This document shows positions 28,486-41,800 of a stretch of DNA of 64,000 nucleotides, piece after piece. The notes beneath the pieces were generated by a model. The model did no database searches and was not told the origin of the DNA. It was given only the letters and a program-made list of their open reading frames with translations. How positions within the stretch are numbered: position 1 is the first letter of the stretch; every line of letters begins with the position of its first letter. Source of the stretch: Marinobacter sp. HL-58 (GTDB taxonomy: Bacteria; Pseudomonadota; Gammaproteobacteria; Pseudomonadales; Oleiphilaceae); NCBI RefSeq assembly GCF_001314605.1, contig NZ_LIHP01000016.1, positions 521,403-585,402 of the forward strand, read 5' to 3'. A program made the position numbers and the translations under genes.

Positions 28486-29421
28486 TTAGCGGCTGGCGCG
28501 TTTGATATAGGTTTCCGGGTTTTCTGACTTGCCGTTACGAATGACTTCGAAATGCACGTGAGGCCCGGTGGAACGCCCTGTGCTGCCCATCAGCGCAAGA
28601 ACCTGCCCCTTCTGGACAACATCGCCTACATCGACCTTGATGGTCTTGGCGTGAGCGTAGCGGGTCACCAGGCCATCACCATGGTCCACTTCCACCAGGT
28701 TGCCATAGCCATACCGTTCGTCCGCGTAGGTGACCACGCCACCGGCAACGGATATGATATCGCTGCCTTCCTTGCCAGCGAGATCCACGCCGGCATGCCA
28801 GGTACGTTTGCCAGTGAACGGATCGGAACGGTATCCGTACTTGGAAGACAGCCAGCCCCAGGTAATCGGCCGGCCTTGCACGTAACGCTCTTTCTCAAGC
28901 TTCTGGCGCGAGGTGACCATGTCCAGCATGCGAAGCTGCTGCTCCCGGTCTTCAATGCGCTTTGCAAGCTGGTCGATCATGCTGGTGAGCTCAGGTGCGG
29001 TATAGGAATCCCCATCCAGATTGTCTTCGGGACCACCCACAGCGGCTGGCTGATTGAAGTCGAACTCGTCACTGGCTACCAGGCCGGATTCCACAAAGCG
29101 CTGCCCAAGGGCATCCAGGCGAAGCAGGCGGCCCTGCATTTCACCCAGGCGAAGCGTCAGGGCATCCACTTGCTGCTGAACATTCTGCTCGATCTGTGTG
29201 AGCTCGCCCTTTTGCTGGTCGAGTTTTTCACGCCATTGCGCAACCAGCTCGGACTCCGCAGGCTCTGCCGGTTCAACCTGGCTGACGGCCACCTGGTAAC
29301 CGGACCAGCCTGCCAAAACCAACATTGCGACTACAAACAACACCAGACCGGCGGCAACCGGAGCATTAATTGAAACCGTGCGGGATTTCCCATGTCGCTT
29401 GCCAACAAGGATAATGTTCAT
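28486..29421 (-). CDS. M23 family peptidase with coiled-coil region
   Basis: This 311-residue envelope protein has an N-terminal cytoplasmic stretch with KRHGKSRTVSI, one membrane segment (about residues 24-45), a helical region rich in Glu/Gln (about 60-170) and a C-terminal LytM/M23 domain. The zinc motif includes HAGVDLAGKEGSD and GPHVHFEV (HxH), so the domain looks catalytically intact, unlike EnvC-type activators. It probably cleaves peptidoglycan cross-links or regulates amidases. I chose the ATG at 29421, which has AGAAGA upstream. It precedes secA and is divergent from the DciA-like gene. Confidence 0.87.
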   Translation of the reverse strand: MNIILVGKRHGKSRTVSINAPVAAGLVLFVVAMLVLAGWSGYQVAVSQVEPAEPAESELVAQWREKLDQQKGELTQIEQNVQQQVDALTLRLGEMQGRLLRLDALGQRFVESGLVASDEFDFNQPAAVGGPEDNLDGDSYTAPELTSMIDQLAKRIEDREQQLRMLDMVTSRQKLEKERYVQGRPITWGWLSSKYGYRSDPFTGKRTWHAGVDLAGKEGSDIISVAGGVVTYADERYGYGNLVEVDHGDGLVTRYAHAKTIKVDVGDVVQKGQVLALMGSTGRSTGPHVHFEVIRNGKSENPETYIKRASR

Positions 29422-29733
29422 ATCGTCTTCTGGTTTCATGGGGGGTGCAACCTGATCCTGTAGTGTTGCATCCCGAGTGTTCTGACTGGGCCTGCCGGGG
29501 CATCCTTTGCCAGATTGCGGAGCTCCTCTCCGACTAATCAATCCTCGACAGCATAGACCGTGTCCGAAAACGCACGTGCTATCCGTTGCAACGACTACAT
29601 TTAATAAAATGGCAGTCACCCATGGACATACACGCGCCAGACAATGTAAAACGAGTGTAATACAGGCCCTGCCTATTAACCGTGCCGAAGTGTAACCAAT
29701 CGTAACCGTTGTCGTCGAGAACTACTGATTGCC

Positions 29734-30180
29734 ATGAAGAAGAAAACCGACCTCGAATTGACACCGGACAGCTTTTCCAGGGCCTCAACCCTGCGGGAGC
29801 TTATGGCGAAAGCCCAGCATCATGCCAGGGCCGAGGAACTGGTCGTCGCAGCGCTGCCCGAGAGCCTTGCCAAAGGAACGCGGTTCGTAAGCTGCAAAGA
29901 GGGCGAACTGATTCTATCCGCCGAGACTGCCACAACCGCAAGCCAGATCCGCTTCCGGCAGCACGAGATCATGGAAGAGCTACGCAGGCAGGAGCTTTTC
30001 CGCTTCGTCTGGAAACTGAAAGTGAAGGTCGCCCCACCGAGGTTCAGCGAACGGCCCAGGATGAAAATGACGCCCCTGAGTAACGAAAATGCCCGGCTCC
30101 TCAAAGAGGAAGCCGGGCACACGAAGGACAAACAATTACGCGAGGTTCTCGAAAAACTCGCAAGCCACGTCCGGGATTAA
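29734..30180 (+). CDS. DciA-like (DUF721) protein
   Basis: This 148-residue protein contains a DUF721 domain with LRELMAKAQ near the N-terminus and the KGTRFVSCKEGELILSAETATTASQIRFRQHEIMEELR core. DciA proteins are the ancestral loaders or regulators of the replicative helicase DnaB in bacteria without DnaC. The location between lpxC and secA is where the gene sits in Pseudomonas. It converges on lpxC with an 11-nt gap. The role here is inferred from the family. The sequence is fairly divergent, with a charged C-terminal tail. Confidence 0.75.
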   Translation: MKKKTDLELTPDSFSRASTLRELMAKAQHHARAEELVVAALPESLAKGTRFVSCKEGELILSAETATTASQIRFRQHEIMEELRRQELFRFVWKLKVKVAPPRFSERPRMKMTPLSNENARLLKEEAGHTKDKQLREVLEKLASHVRD

Positions 30181-30191
30181 GGCGTCCTGCC

Positions 30192-31106
30192 TCAGCCCGC
30201 CGCCAGCACAGGTTTCATATAGGATATCGGGGCAGCGGCCTCGTCATCGAAGGTTACCACTTCCCACGCATCCTCTTCCGCCCTGAGCTTGCGCAACAGC
30301 TTGTTGTTCAGATCGTGGCCGGATTTGATACCACGGAACTCGCCAATCAGACTGTTGCCCAACTGGTACAGGTCACCGATGGCATCCAGCAACTTGTGCT
30401 TGACGAACTCATCGTCGTAGCGCAGCCCGTCTTCGTTGAGGATCTTGTAGTCATCAACGACGATGGCGTTATCCACGCTTCCGCCCAGCGCCAGGTTCAT
30501 CGCCCGCAGCTTCTCGATGTCACGCATGAACCCGAAAGTCCTTGCGCGGCTGACTTCCTTCACGAAAGACGTGCTGGAGAAGTCAACGGTCGCAGTCTGG
30601 GCGCGCCCCTTGAACACCGGGTGATCAAAGTCGATGCCGAAGCTGACCTTGAAGCCTTCAAATGGCAGCAGGGTCGCCTTCTTGTCGCCTTCCTCAACCG
30701 TAACTTCGCGCTTGATGCGGATGAATCGCTTGGCCGCGTCCTGCTCGGCAATACCGGCAGACTGCAGAAGAAACACAAAAGGACCGGCAGAGCCGTCCAT
30801 GATGGGCACTTCCGCGGCACTGAGTTCGACGAAGCAGTTATCAATCCCGAGACCAGCCATGGCTGACAACAAATGCTCTACTGTTGCAACCCGGACACCG
30901 TCTTTCAGCAGTGTCGTGGAAAGCATGGTCTCACCCACGTTCTCCGCACAGGCACGGATTTCGACAACCGGGTCGAGATCGGTGCGGCGGAATACGATAC
31001 CCGTCTCTACCGGAGCCGGCTTCAGGGTCAGGTAAACCTTTTCACCTGAGTGCAGGCCAACACCGGTAGCACGGATGGTGTTTTTGAGTGTCCGTTGTCT
31101 GATCAT
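30192..31106 (-). CDS. lpxC: UDP-3-O-acyl-N-acetylglucosamine deacetylase
   Basis: LpxC is the zinc enzyme for the committed step of lipid A synthesis in the cytoplasm. The 304-residue protein starts [24 protein letters not shown] and carries the zinc ligands in [14 protein letters not shown] and in the [11 protein letters not shown] motif, plus [19 protein letters not shown] residues in the middle. It is the last gene of the dcw block, 206 nt after ftsZ, so separate transcription is possible. No convincing promoter is visible in the gap. Confidence 0.97.
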   Translation of the reverse strand: MIRQRTLKNTIRATGVGLHSGEKVYLTLKPAPVETGIVFRRTDLDPVVEIRACAENVGETMLSTTLLKDGVRVATVEHLLSAMAGLGIDNCFVELSAAEVPIMDGSAGPFVFLLQSAGIAEQDAAKRFIRIKREVTVEEGDKKATLLPFEGFKVSFGIDFDHPVFKGRAQTATVDFSSTSFVKEVSRARTFGFMRDIEKLRAMNLALGGSVDNAIVVDDYKILNEDGLRYDDEFVKHKLLDAIGDLYQLGNSLIGEFRGIKSGHDLNNKLLRKLRAEEDAWEVVTFDDEAAAPISYMKPVLAAG

Positions 31107-31312
31107 CGGTACATATTTCCGTCACATAAATTCGATATAATCGGGGCAAAAAATCTGCCCGGAGAATACCAGAAGTTGATACTGAATACCATTTAACCAA
31201 TCGTAACGCTTCGTAACTCCACGACTGGCCTCCGGCGCAGGGCCGGTTTGATAGTCAGCACACGTCAATCAGCGAAAATGGTTCCACTACTGAACGCACT
31301 TGCAACAGATTA

Positions 31313-32470
31313 TCAGTCAGCCTGACGACGAAGGAATGCGGGAATATCGAGATAGTCCACGCCCTGCTCTTCGCTGTCCTTGCTCTGATCGATCGCCACG
31401 TTGCCATGAGCTACCGCCCTGCGGCGCAATACGGCGGGACGATCAAGCTGGTTATAATCTGTTGTGCCATCAAGGCTGCGGGTGTTGTCCACCACCTTGG
31501 TTGGCTTTTCGCGATCGCCACCAAGGCCGGTGGCAACCACCGTTACCTTGAGTTCGTCAGTCATTTCCGGATCGATCACCGTACCTACGACCACGGTGGC
31601 GGAATCGGATGCAAATTCGCGGACAATATCGCCAACCTCGGAGAATTCGCCCAGGTTAAGGTCCATACCCGCAGTAATGTTGACCAGGATGCCCTTGGCG
31701 CCCTGCAGGTTGATGTCTTCCAGCAGCGGGCTGCGTACCGCCGCTTCTGCCGCTTCGCGGGCCCGGTTTTCGCCGGTGGCACGAGCGGTACCCATCATCG
31801 CATTGCCCATCTCTGACATGACGGTCTTCACGTCGGCAAAGTCGACGTTGATCATGCCGTTACGGGTAATCAGGTCGGCAATACCCTGTACCGCACCCAG
31901 CAGAACATCGTTGGCCGAGGCGAACGCGTCCAGCAGGCTGGTTTTCTTGCCCATCACCGCCAGCAACTTCTCGTTGGGGATGGTGATCAGCGAGTCAACG
32001 GTTTCTTCCAGCTCCCTGAGGCCGGCATCTGCCACGCTCATGCGCTTGCCGCCCTCAAACATGAACGGCTTGGTGACCACGGCAACGGTCAGGATGCCCA
32101 GCTCACGGGCGACTTCCGCAACCACGGGAGCAGCACCGGTGCCGGTTCCGCCACCCATGCCGGCGGTAATGAACACCATATCGGCGCCTTTCAGGGCCTC
32201 GGCGATGCGGTCGCGATCTTCCAGGGCGGACTGGCGCCCCACTTCCGGGTTGGCACCGGCACCCAGGCCCTTGGTGATGTTGCCACCGAGCTGGATGATC
32301 TGTCGTGCATCCAGGTCCGTCAGGGCCTGGGCATCGGTATTGGCGCAGATGAATTCCACACCTTCAATATCACTGTTGAGCATGTGACGAACGGCATTGC
32401 CGCCACCACCGCCAACACCCACTACTTTAATGACAGCGTTCTGCTGGACATTATCGACGAGTTCAAACAT
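31313..32470 (-). CDS. ftsZ: Cell division protein FtsZ
   Basis: FtsZ is the tubulin-like GTPase that forms the division ring at midcell. The 385-residue protein has the GTP-binding GGMGGGTGTGAAPV, the T7 catalytic loop NVDFADV, a variable linker, and the conserved C-terminal peptide DYLDIPAFLRRQAD that binds FtsA and ZipA. It follows ftsA after a 100-nt gap that may contain its own promoter, though I could not define one. Confidence 0.98.
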   Translation of the reverse strand: MFELVDNVQQNAVIKVVGVGGGGGNAVRHMLNSDIEGVEFICANTDAQALTDLDARQIIQLGGNITKGLGAGANPEVGRQSALEDRDRIAEALKGADMVFITAGMGGGTGTGAAPVVAEVARELGILTVAVVTKPFMFEGGKRMSVADAGLRELEETVDSLITIPNEKLLAVMGKKTSLLDAFASANDVLLGAVQGIADLITRNGMINVDFADVKTVMSEMGNAMMGTARATGENRAREAAEAAVRSPLLEDINLQGAKGILVNITAGMDLNLGEFSEVGDIVREFASDSATVVVGTVIDPEMTDELKVTVVATGLGGDREKPTKVVDNTRSLDGTTDYNQLDRPAVLRRRAVAHGNVAIDQSKDSEEQGVDYLDIPAFLRRQAD

Positions 32471-32570
32471 TCCCCTACTCCTTCGTGCTGTTTATCAGCC
32501 TTTTCCAGACTGATTTTTCGAGATTATGATTTTCGAGATACCTTCGTGTCTTACTTCTCCCGACCCACCG

Positions 32571-33806
32571 TCAGAAATGACCGGTGAACCAGGCTTTCAT
32601 GCGCTCAAACAGCGTGGGTGCGTCTTCACCCTTAAGCGCCGGCGCCCGCCCCAGATCCATCTGGCGGAAGCCATGAATCAACAACCCCACGCCCGTGGCG
32701 TAGATCGGGTTGTTGACCACCTCCGTCATGCCGGAGACCGCCTGCGGACAGGCAAGCCTTACCGGCATGTGGAAGATTTCCTCGGCCAGCTCCACCACGC
32801 CTTCCATGGTTGAGGAGCCGCCGGTTATTACAACGCCCGCCGGGATCAGGTCTTCAAATCCCGAGCGGCGCAGTTCTGACTGCACCAGGGTGAACAGCTC
32901 CTCATAGCGGGGCTCCACCACTTCAGCCAGGGCCTGGCGCGACAGGTCCCGCGGGGCCCGGTCGCCCACGCTGGGCACCTTGATGGTTTCGTCCGCACCG
33001 GCCAGCTGTGTCAGGGCGCAGGCATACTTGATCTTGATTTCCTCGGCATTCTGCGTGGGCGTTCGCAGAGCCATGGCAATGTCATTGGTCACCTGGTCAC
33101 CGGCAATGGGAATCACCGCGGTATGACGGATGGCGCCGCCGGTAAACACCGCGATATCCGTGGTTCCGCCGCCAATGTCCACCACGCACACACCCAGCTC
33201 TTTTTCATCCTCGGTGAGGATGGCATGGCTCGACGCCAGCTGTTCCAGGATGATGTCATCCACTTCCAGGCCGCAGCGCTTCACGCACTTTTCGATGTTC
33301 TGTGCAGCATTCACCGCACAGGTCACCAGGTGCACCTTGGCCTCCAGGCGTACGCCAGACATGCCCATGGGCTCCTTGATGCCTTCCTGGCTGTCGATCA
33401 CAAACTCCTGGGGCAGTATGTGGAGGATCTTCTGGTCTGCCGGAATGGCCACCGCCTGCGCTGCGTCAATCACCCGGTCGATATCCGCCTGGGTCACCTC
33501 ACGGTCACGGATGGCGACAATGCCATGGGAGTTCAGGCTCTTGATGTGGCTGCCGGCAATCCCTGCATACACCGAATGAATCCGGCAGCCGGCCATCAGC
33601 TCTGCTTCCTCCACCGCACGCTGTATCGCCTGGACCGTGGTTTCGATATTGACCACCACGCCACGCTTGAGCCCGCGGGACGGATTGGAACCGATACCCA
33701 CCACTTCAATGGTCCCGTCCATTTTTCGCTTGCCGACAATCGCGACCACTTTCGAGGTTCCGATATCGAGGCCGACAATCATGTTTTCCGTTTCAACCGA
33801 TGACAT
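32571..33806 (-). CDS. ftsA: Cell division protein FtsA
   Basis: FtsA is the actin-like ATPase that anchors FtsZ to the membrane. The 411-residue protein has the phosphate-binding MIVGLDIGTSKVVAIVG at the start, the VVDIGGGTTDIAVF motif in the middle and an amphipathic C-terminal helix (FERMKAWFTGHF) that inserts in the membrane. I chose the ATG at 33806 with GGTGG just upstream, rather than the TTG at 33818. It lies 36 nt after ftsQ. Confidence 0.97.
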   Translation of the reverse strand: MSSVETENMIVGLDIGTSKVVAIVGKRKMDGTIEVVGIGSNPSRGLKRGVVVNIETTVQAIQRAVEEAELMAGCRIHSVYAGIAGSHIKSLNSHGIVAIRDREVTQADIDRVIDAAQAVAIPADQKILHILPQEFVIDSQEGIKEPMGMSGVRLEAKVHLVTCAVNAAQNIEKCVKRCGLEVDDIILEQLASSHAILTEDEKELGVCVVDIGGGTTDIAVFTGGAIRHTAVIPIAGDQVTNDIAMALRTPTQNAEEIKIKYACALTQLAGADETIKVPSVGDRAPRDLSRQALAEVVEPRYEELFTLVQSELRRSGFEDLIPAGVVITGGSSTMEGVVELAEEIFHMPVRLACPQAVSGMTEVVNNPIYATGVGLLIHGFRQMDLGRAPALKGEDAPTLFERMKAWFTGHF

Positions 33807-33842
33807 GTATTCCACCAAACCGTAGGTCTGAATTAAGCGTTG

Positions 33843-37079
<3,237 letters not shown>

Positions 37080-37087
<8 letters not shown>

Positions 37088-38165
37088 TGGCGGCCTCCAG
37101 ACAGTAATTCACGACTCTCTCCGTTGCATCGGGGCGGGCCAGCGATTTTGCGGCCTCCGCCATATCAAGTATCCGGCTGCGATTCTTTCCCAGGTCGGCC
37201 AGGGTTTCCGCCAGCAATTCGGGTGACAGCTTTGGTTGTGGAATCAGAATGGCGCCTCTGGCATTGACCATTTGCTGTGCATTTCTGGTCTGGTGATCAT
37301 CCACTGCATGGGGAAACGGCACCAGAACCGCACCGATGCCGGCAACACAGAGCTCGGAAACCGTCAGGGCACCAGCCCGGCACAGCACAATGTCCGCCCA
37401 GCCGTAGGCCTCGGCCATGTCCTTGATAAAAGGTTCCACGGACGCTTCCACACCATGCTCGCCATAGGCTGCCCGGGCCTCTTCGAAGTTCTTTTCACCG
37501 CACTGGTGACGAACCGTCGGGCGCTCGGCTTCAGGCATCTTCGCCAGTGCTACAGGGACGGTATCATTGAAAACTCGGGCCCCAAGGCTGCCTCCCACCA
37601 CCAGTAACCTGAGCGCTCCGGCGCGACCCGACATCCGTTGCTCAGGCGCCGCCAGCGATGCCAGATCCTGCCTGACCGGGTTGCCGGTACAGCGGGTTAC
37701 CACGTCCGTACCGAAACTGCCGGGGAAGGCTTCCAGCACTGTGGTGGCAAAGCGCACCAGAATCCGGTTGGTCATACCGGCAATGGCATTCTGTTCATGA
37801 ATGACCAGGGGAGCCCTGGTTAACCAGGCGGCCACTCCGCCGGGCCCGGTCACAAAGCCACCCATACCGATAACGCAGTGGGGGCGAATTGTGCGGAGCA
37901 CGGTAAATGCCTGCGCCAGTGCCCGCATAAGACGAAAAGGCGCCATCACCAAAGCCAGCCGCCCCTTGCCCCGCAGGCCTGATACCTGGATTAACGAAAG
38001 CGGTATGTCGGTGTCGCCAATCAATCGCTCTTCCATACCGCTCCTGGAGCCGAGCCAGAAAACCTCATGGCCCTTTTCCTGGAGCTTCCTGGCAGTTGCC
38101 AGGGCCGGGAACACATGGCCACCGGTACCGCCAGCCATCATCAGGAAACGCCGCTTGTCAGTCAT
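37080..38165 (-). CDS. murG: UDP-N-acetylglucosamine transferase MurG
   Basis: MurG adds GlcNAc to lipid I to form lipid II on the inner face of the membrane, after MraY. The 361-residue GT-B glycosyltransferase has the N-terminal [42 protein letters not shown] and the donor-site [11 protein letters not shown] and [10 protein letters not shown]. It overlaps ftsW by 8 nt upstream and murC by 8 nt downstream. Confidence 0.97.
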
Positions 38166-39363
38166 AAACTGCGCCTCCCCTGGCCGCTGGCTTACGGGAG
38201 TTCTCGCTGGCGACTTTCTCGCGGTCGATCCGTTCCATTTCCACCCGGGCCAGTATTCCGATACAGATTGCCGTGATCATCAGGCTCGAACCACCATAGC
38301 TCACAAGCGGCAGTGTCAGGCCCTTGGTGGGCAGCAGCCCTGTACTGACGGACATATTGATACTGGCCTGCAAACCAATCAGCAGCGTGATGCCATAAGA
38401 AAAACAGGCGGCAAACGGCATGTCCGCTTTCTCGGCCCTTCTGGCAATCACAAATCCCGTGACCACCAGAACCGTGAACAGGCCCAGTACGATGAGCGAC
38501 CCCAGCAACCCGAACTCCTCGGCGATAATTGCGAAGATAAAGTCGGTATGGGCTTCCGGCAGATAGAACAGTTTCTGAACAGAATTACCCAGGCCGGTAC
38601 CGGCCCAGTCGCCACGACCAAAAGCGATCAGGGACTGGGTCAGCTGGTATCCGGTATCGAACTGGTCCTTCCACGGGTCCAGGTAACTCACAACCCGCTT
38701 CAATCGGTACGGCTGGGTAAACACGAGCACCGCGCCCATAACCACCAGCACGCCAATCAGCGGCATGAACCGGCTGAGGCGAATACCACTGAGGAAGATC
38801 ATGCCGGCTGCAGCAGTAACAAGTACAACGGTGGCCCCGAAATCCGGCTCGATAACCAGAAGCACGGAGGCCACGCCAAGCACGGCCAGCGGTTTCAGGA
38901 AGCCGATCCAGGTATTAAGCAACTCGTCCCGCCGGCGCACCACATAGCCCGCCAGGTAGGCAATCAGACACAGCTTGGCAATCTCCGATACCTGCACATT
39001 GAACAGGCCGAATGAAATCCACCGGGTGGAACCGTTAACGGTAAGCCCCAGTGGCGTCAGTACCAACAACAGCGACATTAACCCGATGCCCAGCAATAAC
39101 CAGCCGCTGCGTTCCCACCAGGAAATCGGCACATTGACCGCAATCAGGGCACACACGCAGCCGATGCCGGCAAACAGCAGCTGACGGATCACGTAGTGGT
39201 AGCTGTTACCCATGGATTCGGCCGCCATATCCATGGAGGCCGACGAGATCATGACAATACCCATCACCAGCAATGCGGCGGAGCTGATAACAAGCAACGG
39301 TAACGGACGCAGATCACGAAACAGGCTTTGGCGATCGGGCAGTGACAGGTCAGCGTGCATCAC
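38158..39363 (-). CDS. ftsW: Septal peptidoglycan glycosyltransferase FtsW
   Basis: FtsW is the SEDS-family polymerase that makes septal glycan strands with FtsI. The 401-residue protein has about ten membrane segments, the conserved GLTVNGSTRWISFGLFNVQVSE with its catalytic region, and the C-terminal PTKGLTLPLVSYGGSS. It overlaps murD by 4 nt and murG by 8 nt. A basic tail (KVASENSRKPAARGG) ends in the cytoplasm. Confidence 0.96.
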   Translation of the reverse strand: MMHADLSLPDRQSLFRDLRPLPLLVISSAALLVMGIVMISSASMDMAAESMGNSYHYVIRQLLFAGIGCVCALIAVNVPISWWERSGWLLLGIGLMSLLLVLTPLGLTVNGSTRWISFGLFNVQVSEIAKLCLIAYLAGYVVRRRDELLNTWIGFLKPLAVLGVASVLLVIEPDFGATVVLVTAAAGMIFLSGIRLSRFMPLIGVLVVMGAVLVFTQPYRLKRVVSYLDPWKDQFDTGYQLTQSLIAFGRGDWAGTGLGNSVQKLFYLPEAHTDFIFAIIAEEFGLLGSLIVLGLFTVLVVTGFVIARRAEKADMPFAACFSYGITLLIGLQASINMSVSTGLLPTKGLTLPLVSYGGSSLMITAICIGILARVEMERIDREKVASENSRKPAARGGAVYD

Positions 39364-40700
39364 AGTCCCTCCACCTGTTTGCGGAAACTGTCTCCGCGCT
39401 CGTTATAATCGCGGAACATATCGAAACTGGCACAGGCCGGCGACAGCAACACCCGGTCTCCCGGCTCCGCCAGATCAGCAGCCGTGTGCACCGCCTCTTC
39501 CATACCGGAAGCGTTAACGACCCGGGTTGAATCGCCCAGTGCAGCGGCAATAACCCCTGCGTCAGCGCCAATCAGCACGACGGCCCGGCAATGGGCTGCA
39601 ACAGGCTCCGCCAGCGGTGAGAAATCGGCACCCTTGCCCTCGCCACCGGCTATCAGAATCACTTTGCCACCGTCAGGTACGAGGCTTTCGATAGCGGCCA
39701 CGGTGGCACCCACGTTGGTACCCTTGGAATCATTGATGTAATCCACCTTGCCAACCCGCCGGATAAACTCACAACGATGAGGCAGCCCCCTGAAATTTCG
39801 AGCAGTCTCCAGCATCACTTCCATCGGCAGATCCGCGGCATGCCCCAGTGCCAGGGCCGCCATCACGTTGCTGAGATTGTGACGGCCCATCAGGCCCAGC
39901 TCATCCGCCCGTAACAGGTTGTCGAATCCGAAGGTAATCCATGTTCCCTCGTCATCCTCCCGGGTGCTGAACGTATCCGGATTGACCCGATGGAAACCGA
40001 AACACAGGAACCGGAGATTGTCCCGCGCCATCGGCGTGCTAAGAGCATCGTCCAGATTCACCACTGCGGTCTTGCAGCCATTGAAAATCCGCTGTTTGGC
40101 CTGGAAATATTCCATCTTGGTGGGGTAGCGATCCATATGGTCATCGCTGACATTCAGAACAGTTGCCGCCAGTGCGTTGAGCTCACGGGTGGTCTCCAGC
40201 TGGAAGCTCGACAGCTCCAGCACGTAGAGGTCCGCGCCGCGTCCAAGAAGATCCAGCGCCGGCGTGCCAATGTTGCCGCCCACTTCCACCCGGCGACTGG
40301 CCGCGCGGGCCATTTCCCCCACCAGGGTGGTGACCGTGGTTTTACCATTGGAGCCGGTAATAGCGACAATGGGTGCATCCGCAGCTTCGGCGAACAGGTC
40401 GATGTCGCCGCGTATCACTGCCCCCTTTTCCGCAGCATGGAGTATGGCGGGATCGGCAATACTGATGCCCGGGCTTACAACCAGCTCGTTAAAGCCGGCA
40501 AACAGCTCGCCATCGAAGTCGCCAAGATACAGCGGCAACTCCGGCCAGTTTTCCCTGAGCTCGTCCAGGCCGGGAGGCGCACTACGGCTGTCGGCCACCG
40601 CTACATCCCGGCCTTTTTCGCACAGATAGCGCACGCAGGAGAGCCCGGTTTTACCGAGCCCCACTACCAGTGTGCGACGATCCGAAACGATGACACCCAT
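39360..40700 (-). CDS. murD: UDP-N-acetylmuramoylalanine--D-glutamate ligase
   Basis: MurD adds D-glutamate to UDP-MurNAc-L-Ala. The 446-residue ligase has the uracil-binding VVGLGKTGLSCVRYL, the ATP-binding GSNGKTTVTTLV, HRCEFI and the C-terminal domain with LSPACASFDMFRDYNERGDSF. It sits between mraY (14-nt gap) and ftsW (4-nt overlap), the standard position. Confidence 0.97.
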   Translation of the reverse strand: MGVIVSDRRTLVVGLGKTGLSCVRYLCEKGRDVAVADSRSAPPGLDELRENWPELPLYLGDFDGELFAGFNELVVSPGISIADPAILHAAEKGAVIRGDIDLFAEAADAPIVAITGSNGKTTVTTLVGEMARAASRRVEVGGNIGTPALDLLGRGADLYVLELSSFQLETTRELNALAATVLNVSDDHMDRYPTKMEYFQAKQRIFNGCKTAVVNLDDALSTPMARDNLRFLCFGFHRVNPDTFSTREDDEGTWITFGFDNLLRADELGLMGRHNLSNVMAALALGHAADLPMEVMLETARNFRGLPHRCEFIRRVGKVDYINDSKGTNVGATVAAIESLVPDGGKVILIAGGEGKGADFSPLAEPVAAHCRAVVLIGADAGVIAAALGDSTRVVNASGMEEAVHTAADLAEPGDRVLLSPACASFDMFRDYNERGDSFRKQVEGL

Positions 40701-40714
40701 GGTGTTATGCTTCC

Positions 40715-41800
40715 CTATCTCAATTTAAGGCTGGCAAGGCCAACCAGGACCAGTACAACAGTGACGACCCAGAAGCGCACAATCACGCGCGGCTCGGGCC
40801 ATCCCTTCAGTTCAAAATGATGATGCAATGGCGCCATGCGGAATATCCGCCTGCCGGTCAACCGGAACGACGCCACCTGCAGAATCACGGAGATGGTTTC
40901 CATCACGAACACACCGCCCATGATAAACAGCACGATTTCCTGCCTAACGATGACCGCAACCACGCCCAGGGCCGCCCCCAGTGCGAGCGCGCCCACATCC
41001 CCCATGAAAACCTGGGCCGGATAGGTGTTGAACCACAGAAAGCCCAGGCCCGCTCCCACCAGTGCACCGCAGAAAACAATCAATTCCCCGGTACCCGGCA
41101 GGTGGGGAATCAGCAAATAATCGGCAAACTGGGCGTGGCCGGACACGTAGGCGAAAATCCCCAGAGCCGCAGCCACCATGACCGTCGGCATGATCGCCAG
41201 CCCATCCAGGCCATCGGTGAGGTTGACCGCGTTACTGCTCCCAACAATCACGAAGTAGCTCAGCAGAATGAACAGCACCGGCCCCAGTGTCAGCGATACG
41301 TTTTTCAGGAATGGCACGTAGAGCGACGTTTCCTGCGGCAGTGAGGAACTCATGAACAGCGCCACCGCCGCTGTTGCGCCGATCACCGACTGCCAGAAAT
41401 ACTTCCAGCGGCCGGGCAGACCGCGGGGGTTACGCTCCACCACCTTGCGATAATCATCCACCCAGCCAATGGCCCCGAAAAACAGGGTGACCAGAATCGC
41501 AATCCAGACATACCGGTTATTCAGGTCAGCCCACAACAGTGAACTGACACCCACAGCCACCAGGATCAGCGCACCACCCATCGTGGGCGTACCGGCCTTG
41601 CTCAGATGGGTCTGGGGGCCATCGTCCCGGACCGCCTGACCGATCTGGTACTGGCTCAGTTTGCGAATCATGAACGGACCGATCAGCAGGGAAATCAGCA
41701 ACGCCGTCAGCACGCCGAAAATCCCGCGTACCGTCAGGTACTGGAAAACCGTCAGCGCGGAAAAATATTGTGAAAGAGCCTCTGTCAGCCAGAGCAGCAT
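40715..41800 (-). CDS. mraY: Phospho-MurNAc-pentapeptide translocase MraY
   Basis: MraY transfers phospho-MurNAc-pentapeptide onto undecaprenyl phosphate, making lipid I. The 361-residue integral membrane enzyme has about ten segments, the Asp pair in [38 protein letters not shown] and [12 protein letters not shown] near the C-terminus. It overlaps the murF end by 16 nt, the longest overlap in the cluster. Confidence 0.97.
   Translation of the reverse strand: MLLWLTEALSQYFSALTVFQYLTVRGIFGVLTALLISLLIGPFMIRKLSQYQIGQAVRDDGPQTHLSKAGTPTMGGALILVAVGVSSLLWADLNNRYVWIAILVTLFFGAIGWVDDYRKVVERNPRGLPGRWKYFWQSVIGATAAVALFMSSSLPQETSLYVPFLKNVSLTLGPVLFILLSYFVIVGSSNAVNLTDGLDGLAIMPTVMVAAALGIFAYVSGHAQFADYLLIPHLPGTGELIVFCGALVGAGLGFLWFNTYPAQVFMGDVGALALGAALGVVAVIVRQEIVLFIMGGVFVMETISVILQVASFRLTGRRIFRMAPLHHHFELKGWPEPRVIVRFWVVTVVLVLVGLASLKLR

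Noticed and set aside
31107..31312. Promoter or terminator in the ftsZ-lpxC gap
   Set aside because: Several TA-rich hexamers and a 5-bp GC hairpin are present, but none has a matching partner box or T-tract at proper spacing.
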